Shown: positions 33,423-41,458 of the stretch, one piece after another
Layout: each line of letters opens with the position of its first letter
Position numbering within the stretch: the stretch's first letter is position 1
Source of the DNA: Actinokineospora globicatena
Lineage (GTDB): Bacteria; Actinomycetota; Actinomycetes; Mycobacteriales; Pseudonocardiaceae
Direction of reading: 5' to 3'
Assembly: GCF_024171945.1 (NCBI RefSeq)
Contig: NZ_JAMTCR010000002.1
Span: forward strand, 930,001-994,000
DNA: 64,000 nucleotides
Program-made: the position numbers and the translations under genes
The notes under the pieces: generated by a model
Databases searched by the model: none
The model's input: the letters and a program-made list of their open reading frames with translations, nothing else
What the model was told of the DNA's origin: nothing

Positions 33423-34633
33423 CCGAAGCTGTGCCCCTCACCGCGGTAGGTGGGGAGCGTCTGGACCACGCGCTCCCCGTCGACCAGGTGGTACTCGGCG
33501 AACCGCTCGGCGAGTTCACCCGCCTTGGCGTGGCGGAACCAGACCCGATCCCCTATGCGGAGCTGGTCGGCCCCGGGTCCCGTGACCGGGGTCTGCACCT
33601 CCCCCGCCCCCTCCATCGTCAACAGGCGTAGTCCTTCCGGCAGGTGCGGCACCGGCAGCCGGTCCCGGTTGGCCGGTCCGGACGCCAGGTAGCCACCGCC
33701 GAGCAGGGTGGCGATACCCGGCGCCGGGCGGCGGACGACCGGTACCGCGAAGAGGACAGCGGGGCGCGGGGTGAACCGGGTGTAGTGGTCGAAGAGGCCG
33801 GGCCCGATCAACCCCGAGCCCGCGGCGATCTCGGTCACCGAGGTGTCGCGCTTGGTCGACTCGATGCTCCCGGTGCCGCCGCCGTTGACGAACTCCAAGC
33901 GCCGCACCGCGTTCACCGCGGCGACAGCCGCCTCCCGCCGCGACGCCAACTCCCGCGCGGACCCCCGCTGCACCCAGCGCAACGCGGTGCCCAGCAGCGG
34001 CTTGCCCGACGGCGCGTCGCCCATCCCGGCGATCTGGCCCTCGTACCCCATGAGCCCGACCAGCCGGAACCCCGGCCGCGCCTCGACGGCGGCGGCCAAC
34101 TCGGCGGCTTGGCGCGGGGTGAACACCGGCGAGCGGCGCGCCCCGATGTGGACCTTGTCACTGCCCAGCACCGGCCGCCACGACACGTCGAGCTCCAGAC
34201 ACAGCCGGATCTCCGGGTGGTCGGCGCCGAGCGCGGCATCGATGAGGTCGAGGTGGTCGACGGAGTCGACGGTCAACGAGATCCGCGCGCGGGCGTCGGC
34301 ATTGGCGGCGAGCGCGCGCAGCGCCGAGTGGTCGACGGTGGGGTAGGCCAGCAGGATGTCGGTGTCCGCGAGGTCGGTGCCCGCCCAGACCCGGGTCAGC
34401 CACAGCGCCTCCGGCAGCGCGTAGCTCATCACCCCGGCGAACCCGGGGCGGCGCAGCACACGTTCGAGCAGATAGCGGCAACGCACGGATTTGCTGGCGA
34501 CTCTGATCGGGTGGCCACCGGCGCGGCGGACGAGGTCGTCGGCGTTGTGGTCGAACGCGGCCAGGTCGACCACCGCGACCGGGGGGTCGAGGTGCTTGGT
34601 CGCGGTGTCGAGGCGGTCCCGTGTGGTGCGCAC
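33419..34633 (-). CDS. PLP-dependent amino acid deaminase/aldolase (alanine racemase-like fold)
   Basis: About 404 residues. It belongs to the D-threonine aldolase/alanine racemase N-terminal barrel group. The PLP lysine is in RVASKSVRC (about residue 48). FVNGGGTGS and LLGGGYLASG lie in the phosphate-binding and second domain. In actinomycetes this protein is regularly next to a D-arabinono-1,4-lactone oxidase-like gene, as here, divergently. The exact reaction is unknown. TACGGT ends six bases before the GTG at 34633 and no ribosome-binding site is seen, so this start is preferred to the ATG at 34651, which would lie in the promoter. Confidence 0.88.
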   Translation of the reverse strand: MRTTRDRLDTATKHLDPPVAVVDLAAFDHNADDLVRRAGGHPIRVASKSVRCRYLLERVLRRPGFAGVMSYALPEALWLTRVWAGTDLADTDILLAYPTVDHSALRALAANADARARISLTVDSVDHLDLIDAALGADHPEIRLCLELDVSWRPVLGSDKVHIGARRSPVFTPRQAAELAAAVEARPGFRLVGLMGYEGQIAGMGDAPSGKPLLGTALRWVQRGSARELASRREAAVAAVNAVRRLEFVNGGGTGSIESTKRDTSVTEIAAGSGLIGPGLFDHYTRFTPRPAVLFAVPVVRRPAPGIATLLGGGYLASGPANRDRLPVPHLPEGLRLLTMEGAGEVQTPVTGPGADQLRIGDRVWFRHAKAGELAERFAEYHLVDGERVVQTLPTYRGEGHSFG

Positions 34634-34664
34634 AGGACAACCGTACGGCATCCGGCCTTGAAAT

Positions 34665-34679
34665 GTGAAGTCGTTTCAC
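34665..34679. promoter_or_regulatory. Inverted repeat between divergent aldolase and oxidase genes
   Basis: GTGAA-GTCGT-TTCAC is a perfect 5-bp inverted repeat in the 71-bp gap between the two divergent genes. It could be an operator for both; the arms are short, so this is weak. Confidence 0.3.
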
Positions 34680-34704
34680 TTAACGTTCCGACAAGGGAGG
34701 TGCG

Positions 34705-36021
34705 ATGGCACAGGACACCCCGCTGGCCTGGCGCAACTGGGCGGGCACCGAGTCGGCCACGGCCGCGGAGATCCACTCACCGGCCGACGTCGCCGGGATC
34801 AGCGCGGCGATCACCTCCGCCGCCGAGCGCGGGTCGACCGTGCGGGCGCGGGGCAGCGGCCACTCGTTCACCGCCGTCGGCGCCGCCCACGGCGTGGCGA
34901 TCGACCTCTCGAACTGGACCGGCGTGGTCGCCGTCGACGGTGCCGACGTCACCGTCCGGTCCGGCACAACGCTGGCGGCGCTCAACACCGAACTCGACCG
35001 GCGCGGTCGCGCGTTGGCCAACCTCGGCGACATCGACGCGCAGACCATCTCGGGCGCGATCTCCACCGGTACGCACGGCACCGGCGCCCGGCTCGGCGGG
35101 ATCGCGACGCAGGTCAGCGCCCTGGAACTGGTGCTGGCGGACGGGACCGCGGTCCGGTGCTCGGCGACCGAGCGCCCAGACCTGTTCGCGGCGGCCAGGA
35201 TCGGGCTCGGCGCACTCGGTGTGATCACCATGGTCACGCTGCGCACCGAGCCCGCGTTCGTGCTGGCAGCCGCTGAGCAGCCGGAGCCGCTGGACCAGGT
35301 GCTGGAGCGGCTCGACGAGAACTGCGCGGACAACGACCACTTCGAGTTCTACTGGTTCCCATACGGGCGGAAAGCGCTGACGAAGCGCAACAACCGCCTA
35401 CCGGTCGGCGCTCGCCCACGACCGCTCAGCCCGGCCCGCCGGTTCTTCGAGTACGAGATCATGGAAAACGGCGCCTTCGGCGCTTTGTGCAAGATCGGCC
35501 GGTTCGCACCGCAATTGGTTAGACCACTGAACAAGTTGTCGGCGTCAGTGCTATCTCCGCGCTCTTACAGCGATGTGTCGCACAAGGTTTTCGTGACGAG
35601 CAGACGAGTGCGGTTCGTCGAGTCGGAGTACGCGATCCCCCGCGAGGCACTTGCGGAGGTGCTCGCCGAACTCCGCGCCCGCGTCCCCCAGTTGGCCGAA
35701 CCGGTGATGTTCCCCGTCGAGGTGCGGGTGGCCGCGCGCGACGACATCTGGCTGTCGACCGCGTACGACCGGGACTCGGCGTACATCGCCATCCACCAGT
35801 ACCGGGGCATGCCGTACCGCGCGTACTTCGCCCTCTTCGAGTCGATCGTCGACTCCGTCGGCGGACGACCGCACTGGGGCAAGATGCACACGCTTGACGC
35901 CGAGAAACTGCGTGGCCGCTACCCGAGGTTCGACGACTTCGCACGGATCCGGTCTGAAGTGGATCCCGGTGGCCTGTTCCGAAACCCTTACACAGACAGG
36001 GTTCTCGGCCCGATCAGCTGA
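34705..36021 (+). CDS. FAD-linked D-arabinono-1,4-lactone oxidase-like protein
   Basis: 438 residues, soluble. The VAO-type FAD-binding domain has RARGSGHSFTAVGAAHGVAIDL, in which the GHS motif carries the usual covalent-FAD histidine. ISGAISTGTHGTGARLGG and GLGALGVITMVTL follow. The C-terminal aldonolactone-oxidase domain ends with HWGKMHTLDAEKLRGRYPRFDDF, in which HWGK is the family motif. It oxidises sugar-acid lactones or alditols (inference from family). GGAGG lies just before the ATG. It is divergent from the PLP aldolase gene and overlaps the convergent NAD-binding gene by eight bases. Confidence 0.92.
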   Translation: MAQDTPLAWRNWAGTESATAAEIHSPADVAGISAAITSAAERGSTVRARGSGHSFTAVGAAHGVAIDLSNWTGVVAVDGADVTVRSGTTLAALNTELDRRGRALANLGDIDAQTISGAISTGTHGTGARLGGIATQVSALELVLADGTAVRCSATERPDLFAAARIGLGALGVITMVTLRTEPAFVLAAAEQPEPLDQVLERLDENCADNDHFEFYWFPYGRKALTKRNNRLPVGARPRPLSPARRFFEYEIMENGAFGALCKIGRFAPQLVRPLNKLSASVLSPRSYSDVSHKVFVTSRRVRFVESEYAIPREALAEVLAELRARVPQLAEPVMFPVEVRVAARDDIWLSTAYDRDSAYIAIHQYRGMPYRAYFALFESIVDSVGGRPHWGKMHTLDAEKLRGRYPRFDDFARIRSEVDPGGLFRNPYTDRVLGPIS

Positions 36022-36658
36022 CCGCCGCGACGGCCTGGGCGACGGGCACGTCACCGCCGACGAGTTCCAACGTCAAGCGCGCGGTCGCGGGTTCGTCGAG
36101 CAACGCCACCACCACGGCGGCAACGTCGGCGCGGCTCACCACGCCGGGGGAGACGGATTCGGCGAGCGACACCCGACCGGTGGGCGGGTCGTCACTGAGC
36201 CTGCCGGGGCGCAAGATCGTCCAGTCGAGATCGCGGTCGCGCAGGTCCCGCTCGGCGGCGTCTTTCGCGGCCAGGTAAGCGGAGAAGACCTCGTCGTCGG
36301 ACGCGCGACCCAGTCCCATAGCGCTGATCTGCAGGTAGCGCCGCACTTCCGCCACCTGCGTCGCCTCGGCGGTCAGCACCGCGGCGGCCCGGTCGACGGT
36401 GTCCTTGCGCGGGATCCCACTGCCCGGACCGGCTCCCGCCGCGAAGACGACGGCATCAGCACCCGCCAGCACCGCGGCGACCTGCTCGGCCGTCGCGGTC
36501 TCCAGGTCGAGCACGACACCGTCGCCACCGCGGTCGCGGATGTCGTTGACGTGCTCGGGATTGCGGACGATGCCGATCACCGTGTCGCCCCGGTCGGCGG
36601 CGAGCCCGGTGAGGTGCAGCGCGATCTTGCCGTGGCCACCCGCGATCACCAGTCGCAT
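36014..36658 (-). CDS. NAD(P)H-binding atypical SDR
   Basis: 214 residues. The glycine motif MRLVIAGGHGKIALHL (GGxGxxA) opens a Rossmann fold. QISAMGLG and the end of the domain, DWTILRPGRLSDDP, match the NAD(P)-binding family that includes YwnB-like and NmrA-like atypical SDRs. It lacks an obvious Tyr-x3-Lys, as such proteins often do. TAGGGT ends seven bases before the ATG at 36658, consistent with a leaderless start. The function is unknown. Confidence 0.88.
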   Translation of the reverse strand: MRLVIAGGHGKIALHLTGLAADRGDTVIGIVRNPEHVNDIRDRGGDGVVLDLETATAEQVAAVLAGADAVVFAAGAGPGSGIPRKDTVDRAAAVLTAEATQVAEVRRYLQISAMGLGRASDDEVFSAYLAAKDAAERDLRDRDLDWTILRPGRLSDDPPTGRVSLAESVSPGVVSRADVAAVVVALLDEPATARLTLELVGGDVPVAQAVAAVS

Positions 36659-36677
36659 GCGGCCGACCCTACAGCGA

Positions 36678-37304
36678 TCAGCTCGTGGCCGCCGCGCCGT
36701 CGAGGATCTGGTCGTACGCCAGCTCGCTGACCCAGCGGTACAGGGCGTCGACCTCGGGGAAGGCGCGGTCCTGGCGGCCGGGCAGGTCCAGCTCGACCTT
36801 CGCGTCCGGCTCCGCGCTGACGATCGCGACACCGTAGGCGCGGGAGCGGGGCAGGCAGTTGGCCAGGTAGTCGTGGGTCAGGACGGCGGAGGTGGGCAGC
36901 ACCATCGCCGTGTCGCCGTAGCGCAGGAAGGGCACCGCGTTGGCCAGGCCGGTCCGCCAGTGCCTGGCGACCGCGATGGCGCCGACGATGCGGACCGCGG
37001 GCTCGGGCACCCGGCCGTGCAGCTCCGGCCACGCCCAAGTGGACACGCTGGCCCGGTCGGTCACCGGCTCCTGACCCAGGCAGATCCGCTCGGCGTGCAC
37101 ATCGGCCTTGAGGTCGACGACCAGGCACACGCGGCGGCCGTGCAGCGTCATCTCCGGCAGCACGGTCCCGTCCCAGCCGAGCGCGGCGGCGGCGGCGACC
37201 GCGAGCTCGTGCACCCCGGCGGGCAGCTCCACCGGCGGCGTCAGCTGCGCGGGCAGTGCCTTCAGGCTCTCGGTTACCGCAGTGCGCCCAGGAATGCCGG
37301 TCAC
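36678..37304 (-). CDS. Hypothetical protein
   Basis: 208 residues from the GTG at 37304 (VTGIPGRTAVTESLKALPAQL). It has mixed alpha/beta segments such as RRVCLVVDLKADVHAERICLG and PAVRIVGAIAVARHWRTGLANAVPFLRYGDTAMVLP (abridged: ANAVPFLRYGDTAMVLP), and an acidic C-terminus. GGCGGAAG lies a few bases before the start. A longer version from 37379 would cover a palindrome at 37370 and is less likely. No family recognised; stops 20 bases before the NAD-binding gene start, so possibly the first gene of that transcript. Confidence 0.68.
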   Translation of the reverse strand: MTGIPGRTAVTESLKALPAQLTPPVELPAGVHELAVAAAAALGWDGTVLPEMTLHGRRVCLVVDLKADVHAERICLGQEPVTDRASVSTWAWPELHGRVPEPAVRIVGAIAVARHWRTGLANAVPFLRYGDTAMVLPTSAVLTHDYLANCLPRSRAYGVAIVSAEPDAKVELDLPGRQDRAFPEVDALYRWVSELAYDQILDGAAATS

Positions 37305-37369
37305 GAACTTCCGCCCTTCGCTGCCACCCCGAGGCCTGCCCGCTGCCGAGCTGACGAGGTGTTCGAATC

Positions 37370-37388
37370 GGTACTTCAATTGAGTACC
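37370..37388. promoter_or_regulatory. Palindrome upstream of the hypothetical gene
   Basis: GGTACT-TCAATTG-AGTACC is a perfect 6-bp inverted repeat 66 bases before the gene start. Its half-site GGTACT is the same as in the TetR operator at 32674, although the spacing differs. Confidence 0.35.
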
Positions 37389-37735
37389 AGTTGGGCACGG
37401 ACGTTTAAGACCCCAGAACCGCCCTCCTGCGACCGGCGGCGCCAGACGGTCGGTAACCGGTCGACGACCGACATCCCGACTTCACCCCCACTATGCGGCC
37501 GTCCGGGTGACCCCCACCAACCCCCCACCCCACCCCCACTACCCACAGTCCCCCAACGCCCACCCACAATCACAACTCCCCCAAGATCACCCCATCCCCA
37601 ATGCCCCCCGCAAACCCCACCCCCACCCCGTCACCAATTCCCCACAATTGATCAACTCCCCACCCGATCAAGAAACCACCCCCACCAACCAAGAGGGGAG
37701 ACCAAGAGACAGGAGAGACAGCAGAGGGGAAGACA

Positions 37736-37763
37736 GGGAGGGAGGGAGGGAGGGAGGGAGGGA
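37736..37763 (+). repeat. (GGGA)7 microsatellite
   Basis: Seven perfect tandem GGGA units, preceded by an imperfect purine tract (GAGACAGGAGAGACAGCAGA). It could form a G-quadruplex on the plus strand and is probably length-variable between strains (inference). Confidence 0.85.
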
Positions 37764-37789
37764 CACCCACCTCACCCACCTCAACCACC

Positions 37790-37825
37790 GCACCGTGGGG
37801 GTCTGGGGGGTCGCCCCCCAGATAC
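37790..37825 (-). repeat. 36-bp tRNA-trailer hairpin element, copy 1
   Basis: Identical to copies at 54761-54796 and 55472-55507. The core is TCTGGGGGG-TCG-CCCCCCAGA, a perfect 9-bp hairpin, flanked by GCACCGTGGGGG. It lies 55 bases after tRNA-Leu (minus strand). Confidence 0.85.
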
Positions 37826-37830
37826 AATGA

Positions 37831-37879
37831 CGACCGACCCGGTTCACGCTCTCCGTGAACACAGATCGGCCGTCGGTCG
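37831..37879 (-). terminator. Stem structure after tRNA-Leu
   Basis: Inner hairpin GTTCACG-CTCTC-CGTGAAC (37842-37860) within an outer 8-bp stem CGACCGAC / GTCGGTCG (37831-37838, 37872-37879). It abuts the tRNA 3' end. It may act as terminator or 3'-processing signal; no U-tract. Confidence 0.6.
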
Positions 37880-37962
37880 TGGGCGAGGAGGGAGTTGAAC
37901 CCTCACGTCCTTTCGGACACACGGACCTGAACCGTGCGCGTCTGCCATTCCGCCACTCGCCC
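37880..37962 (-). tRNA. tRNA-Leu (CAG)
   Basis: 83 bases with the long variable arm of a class II tRNA. The acceptor GGGCGAG / CTCGCCC pairs perfectly, discriminator A. The anticodon loop TTCAGGT gives CAG, reading CTG, and the T loop is GTTCAAC. No encoded CCA. In mycobacteria a leucine tRNA sits at the same place beside fhaA, so this is a syntenic landmark. Confidence 0.96.
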
Positions 37963-38091
37963 GAGTGGTGGTGTCCCTCTCGGAACGTGGAGAACACTAG
38001 CACGCCCGAAAACCTGGTTCGCACATACCCGTGTCCTGCATGGCGCGCCCGGATACGATCGGTCCAGGAGCACGGGCGGGAAGGAGGACCC

Positions 38092-39312
38092 ATGGGCATC
38101 GGCCAGCGGTTGAACCGCAAGCTGGAGGACGTCGTGGGCAGCACTTTCGCGCGCGTGTTCGGTGGCAACGTGGTGCCGCAGGAGGTCGCGCAGGCGCTGC
38201 AGCGCGAGAGCGAGGACAACATCCGCGAGTTGGCGGGTGGTCGGTTGTTGGCTCCCAACCACTACGTGGTGCAGTTGGGTCCTGCCGACCACCAGAACTT
38301 CGCTGGTGACGAGGACCGCATGAGGGCGCTGTTGGCGGACTGCGTGGCCGAGCATCTCACCGAGCACGGATGGGATACCTACGGAGACGTCGTAGTCTCC
38401 TTGGAGCGCTCCGACGCGCTGCACACCGGACAGTTCCGAACCCGCTCGACCGTCGACCCCGACGTGAAGGCCAGTCCTTCCGGCGGCGGTGCAGGCCACC
38501 AGGCAGGCAGACGGCCGGCACAACCCCGCAACGCAGGAGACCGATCCATGAGCCAGCCCCCCGGCTACGGCCAGGCGCCTGACGGCGACCCGTACGGACA
38601 GCAGCAATACGGGTACGGCCAGGGCCAGTACGGCAACGATCCCAACTACGGTCACGGCTACGGCCAGCAGCAGCCCCAGCAAGGCGGCGGCTACGACCAG
38701 GGCTATGGCCAGCAGCAGCAGGGCGGCTACGACCAGGGTTACGGTCAGCAGCAGCCAGGCTACGGCCAGCAGCAAGGTGGGTACGACCAGGGTTACGCCC
38801 AGCAGCAGGGTGGCTACGGCCAGCAGCAGGCGGGGTACGACCAGGGTTACGGCCAGCAGGGTGGGTACGACCAGGGTTACGGCCAGCAGCAGGCCGGTTA
38901 CGGCCAGCAGGGCGGCTACGACCAGGGTTACGGTCAGCAGCAGGGTGGTTACGGCCAGGACCCGTACGGCCAGCAGCAGCAGGGCGGGTACGCGCCGCCC
39001 GCGGTGCAGACCGGTCCGCGGCAGCTCTCGGCGAGCCTGCAGCTCGACGACGGCTCGAACCGCAACTACTCGCTCAAGCAGGGCGGGAACGTGGTGGGTC
39101 GCGGCCAGGACGCCGACTTCCGGCTGCCCGACACCGGGGTCTCGCGCAGGCACCTGGAGATCACCTGGGACGGGCAGAGCGCGACCCTGGCCGATCTCGG
39201 GTCGACCAACGGGACCACGGTCAACGGCACACCGGTGCAGACCTGGCAGCTCGCCGACGGCGACGTGGTGCGGATCGGCCACTCGTCGCTGGTGTTCCGC
39301 ACCCAGGGCTGA
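38092..39312 (+). CDS. fhaA: FhaA: DUF3662 and FHA-domain protein with a long Gly/Tyr/Gln repeat linker
   Basis: 406 residues. N-terminal DUF3662 domain (about 1-115; [23 protein letters not shown]) and C-terminal FHA domain (about 311-406) with [21 protein letters not shown] and [11 protein letters not shown], which bind phosphothreonine. Between them (158-300) is a low-complexity region of repeated [10 protein letters not shown] and GYGQQQ units, almost all Gly, Tyr and Gln. FhaA binds phosphorylated MviN and PknB substrates in mycobacteria and helps control peptidoglycan synthesis. AAGGAGG lies before the ATG at 38092. It is the first gene of the fhaA-pknB operon. The linker is much longer and more repetitive than I recall for mycobacterial FhaA (unchecked). 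Confidence 0.95.
   Translation: MGIGQRLNRKLEDVVGSTFARVFGGNVVPQEVAQALQRESEDNIRELAGGRLLAPNHYVVQLGPADHQNFAGDEDRMRALLADCVAEHLTEHGWDTYGDVVVSLERSDALHTGQFRTRSTVDPDVKASPSGGGAGHQAGRRPAQPRNAGDRSMSQPPGYGQAPDGDPYGQQQYGYGQGQYGNDPNYGHGYGQQQPQQGGGYDQGYGQQQQGGYDQGYGQQQPGYGQQQGGYDQGYAQQQGGYGQQQAGYDQGYGQQGGYDQGYGQQQAGYGQQGGYDQGYGQQQGGYGQDPYGQQQQGGYAPPAVQTGPRQLSASLQLDDGSNRNYSLKQGGNVVGRGQDADFRLPDTGVSRRHLEITWDGQSATLADLGSTNGTTVNGTPVQTWQLADGDVVRIGHSSLVFRTQG
38563..38991 (+). repeat. Coding tandem repeats of the FhaA linker
   Basis: Imperfect 21-33-bp units built on GGCTACGACCAGGGTTACGG and GGCCAGCAGCAG encode [10 protein letters not shown] and GYGQQ. Unit lengths vary while frame is kept, as expected for repeats that expand and contract. 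Confidence 0.85.
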
Positions 39313-39536
39313 CGCAGCGGGCTCGCCAGGCGCTCGTCCCGTGGTCGGGCGCCCTCGGGTCGGGGAAGCTCGAGTCGCGCGAGGCAACGAACGAGGTCGG
39401 CCAGACGTCTCAACGAGGGCTGTCCGGGGGTCACCCTGGGCAGTCCTCACGTCGAGTTGGACACTGTGCGCTGTGGTCGTCACCCGATGACCACGGCTCG
39501 ACGGTGGACACCCTAGAAGCGGAGCGGTCGCGACAA

Positions 39537-39995
39537 GTGCCTGAGTTGGTGATGCAGCTGACCAGAGCGGGGTTCCTCGCCCTGCTGTGGCTGTTCGTGC
39601 TCGCCGCGTTGCGGGTGGTCCGCTCGGACCTCTACGCCGCGTCGGGGTTGCGGGTCGCGGTGCCCGGCTTCCGCAAGTCGACCGCGGCGAAGATGCGCGG
39701 CAAGGCGCCGAGGCAGCTGGTGGTGACGCACGGCGCGCTGGCGGGGACCAGGATCACCCTCGACGGCAGACCGATCATGATGGGGCGGGCCGACGACTCG
39801 ACGTTGGTGCTCGACGACGACTACGCCTCCACCAGGCACGCGAGGTTGTCGCTGCGCGGGACGGACTGGTACGTGGAAGACCTGGGCTCGACGAACGGGA
39901 CCTACCTTGACCGGGCTAAGGTCACCCAACCCCTCCGGGTGCCACTTGGTGTCCCGATCCGTATCGGCAAGACGGTGATCGAGCTGCGCTCATGA
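39537..39995 (+). CDS. fhaB: FhaB (FipA): membrane-anchored FHA-domain protein
   Basis: 152 residues. One N-terminal membrane helix (AGFLALLWLFVLAALRVV, about 11-28) and a C-terminal FHA domain with MMGRADDSTLVLDDDYASTRHARL and LGSTNGTYLDR. The GTG at 39537 is chosen because VPELVMQLTRAGFL aligns residue for residue with the start of mycobacterial FhaB; the upstream ATG at 39504 adds an unlikely leader. It overlaps pstP by four bases. FhaB recruits phosphothreonine partners such as FtsZ/FtsQ and acts with PknA/PknB. Confidence 0.95.
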   Translation: MPELVMQLTRAGFLALLWLFVLAALRVVRSDLYAASGLRVAVPGFRKSTAAKMRGKAPRQLVVTHGALAGTRITLDGRPIMMGRADDSTLVLDDDYASTRHARLSLRGTDWYVEDLGSTNGTYLDRAKVTQPLRVPLGVPIRIGKTVIELRS

Positions 39996-41458
39996 CCCTT
40001 GTTCTTCGTTACGCGGCCCGCAGCGACCGGGGCCTGGTGCGTTCCAACAACCAGGACTCCGTGTACGCGGGTCCCCGCCTGCTCTCACTCGCCGACGGGA
40101 TGGGCGGGCACGTCGCCGGTGAGGTCGCCAGCAAGGTGGTGATCGCCGCGCTCGCGCCGCTCGACGACGACGAGCCCAGTGAGGACCTGCTCGGCCAGTT
40201 GCGCGAGGCGACGCTCGCGGGCAACGGCGCGATCGCCGAGCTGGTGGCCAGCGACCCGGACCTCGACGGGATGGGCACGACGCTGTCGGCGATCCTGTTC
40301 GCCGGTAACCGGATCGGGCTGGTGCACGTCGGCGACTCGCGGGTGTACCTGCGGCGCAACGGCCAGTTCAGCCAGATCACCCACGACGACACCTTCGTCC
40401 AGTCGCTGATCGACGAGGGTCGGATCACCGAGGACGAGGCCGCGACGCACCCGCAGCGGTCGCTGCTGCTCAAGGCGCTGACCGGGCACGAGGTCGAGCC
40501 GAGCCTGACGGTGCGCGAGGCGCGCCCCGGCGACCGGTACCTGCTGTGCTCCGACGGGCTGTCCGGGCCGGTGAGCCACGAGACGCTGTCCGAGGCGATC
40601 CAGATCCCGGACCCGCAGGAGTGCGCGGACCGGATGATCGAGCTGGCGCTGCGCGGCGGTGGTCCGGACAACGTGACCGTGATCATCGCCGATGTGGTCG
40701 ACGTCGACTACGGGGACAACCACCCGATCGTCGGCGGCGCCGCGGGCAACGGCTCGGACGAGACCCCGCCGCCGGACTCGGCCGCCTCCAGGGCGAGCGC
40801 GATGACCACCCCCCGGCCGGAGCCGAGGAAGGTCGAGCAGCCCCCGCCGCCGGACCCGAAGGTCAAGCGGCGCAAGCGCGTGCGGCTGGTGGTCGGGCTG
40901 CTGTTGCTGCTCGTGCTGCTCGGCGCGGGCGCGGTGGCGGCCAGGATCTGGGTGAACAACCAGTACTTCGTCGGTGAGGGCGACGGCGGGGAGATCGCGA
41001 TCTTCCAGGGAGTGCGCGGCAGCGTGCTCGGCCTCTCGCTCAACAGCCAGCTGCAGGGCTCCTGCGACCCGAACGCGGCGGCCTGCGGCAAGTTCTACGT
41101 CGACGACCTCGAGCAGTTCGGCAAGGAAGAGGTCCGCAACGGCAACAACACGTTCGGCAACATCGTCGAGGCGCGGGAGTTCGTCCGCGGTCTGCGCACC
41201 AAGTTCGGGCTGCCCGACTGCGACACCCTGGTGACCTCGACGACGCCGCCGACGACAACGACGGACCCGGGTACCCCGCCGGGGCAGCCGACCGACACGA
41301 CCACGACGACGCCGGTGGTCCCGACCACCGACCAGGCCACCACCACGACGCTGCCCACCCTGCCGGGGACCAGCACCGCGCAGACCTCCGAGCAGGTCCA
41401 GCCGGAGCCGGGCGTCAACTGCCGCAACCCGCGGGACGAGGACAAGGGCGGCGGCTGA
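39992..41458 (+). CDS. pstP: PstP: PP2C-family Ser/Thr phosphatase
   Basis: 488 residues. The PP2C domain (about 6-240) has the metal ligands D22 (NNQDS) and D35 with G36 (LADGMGG), HVGDSRVYL and GPDNVTVI. A disordered proline-rich linker leads to one membrane helix (about 298-316; RLVVGLLLLLVLLGAGAVAA) and an extracytoplasmic part ending in a Thr/Pro-rich tail. It dephosphorylates PknA, PknB and their substrates, balancing the kinases downstream. ATGA overlap with fhaB; its TGA overlaps the next ATG (TGATG), so translation through the operon is coupled. Confidence 0.96.
   Translation: MTLVLRYAARSDRGLVRSNNQDSVYAGPRLLSLADGMGGHVAGEVASKVVIAALAPLDDDEPSEDLLGQLREATLAGNGAIAELVASDPDLDGMGTTLSAILFAGNRIGLVHVGDSRVYLRRNGQFSQITHDDTFVQSLIDEGRITEDEAATHPQRSLLLKALTGHEVEPSLTVREARPGDRYLLCSDGLSGPVSHETLSEAIQIPDPQECADRMIELALRGGGPDNVTVIIADVVDVDYGDNHPIVGGAAGNGSDETPPPDSAASRASAMTTPRPEPRKVEQPPPPDPKVKRRKRVRLVVGLLLLLVLLGAGAVAARIWVNNQYFVGEGDGGEIAIFQGVRGSVLGLSLNSQLQGSCDPNAAACGKFYVDDLEQFGKEEVRNGNNTFGNIVEAREFVRGLRTKFGLPDCDTLVTSTTPPTTTTDPGTPPGQPTDTTTTTPVVPTTDQATTTTLPTLPGTSTAQTSEQVQPEPGVNCRNPRDEDKGGG

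Larger units (their letters stand above)
37389..37830 (-). repeat. Gene-free low-complexity tract downstream of tRNA-Leu
   Basis: On the minus strand (tRNA sense) this is G/T-rich and almost C-free over 37500-37640, with runs such as GGGGTGGGGG. It also contains a purine tract with seven tandem GGGA units on the plus strand and ends with a 36-bp hairpin element. I see no protein gene; open frames here are proline/histidine low complexity. Confidence 0.6.

Noticed and set aside
37736..37763. CRISPR or satellite origin repeat
   Set aside because: A simple tetranucleotide microsatellite with no spacers or associated genes.
38563..38991. CRISPR array
   Set aside because: The repeats are coding, of varying length, without unique spacers, and in frame with FhaA.
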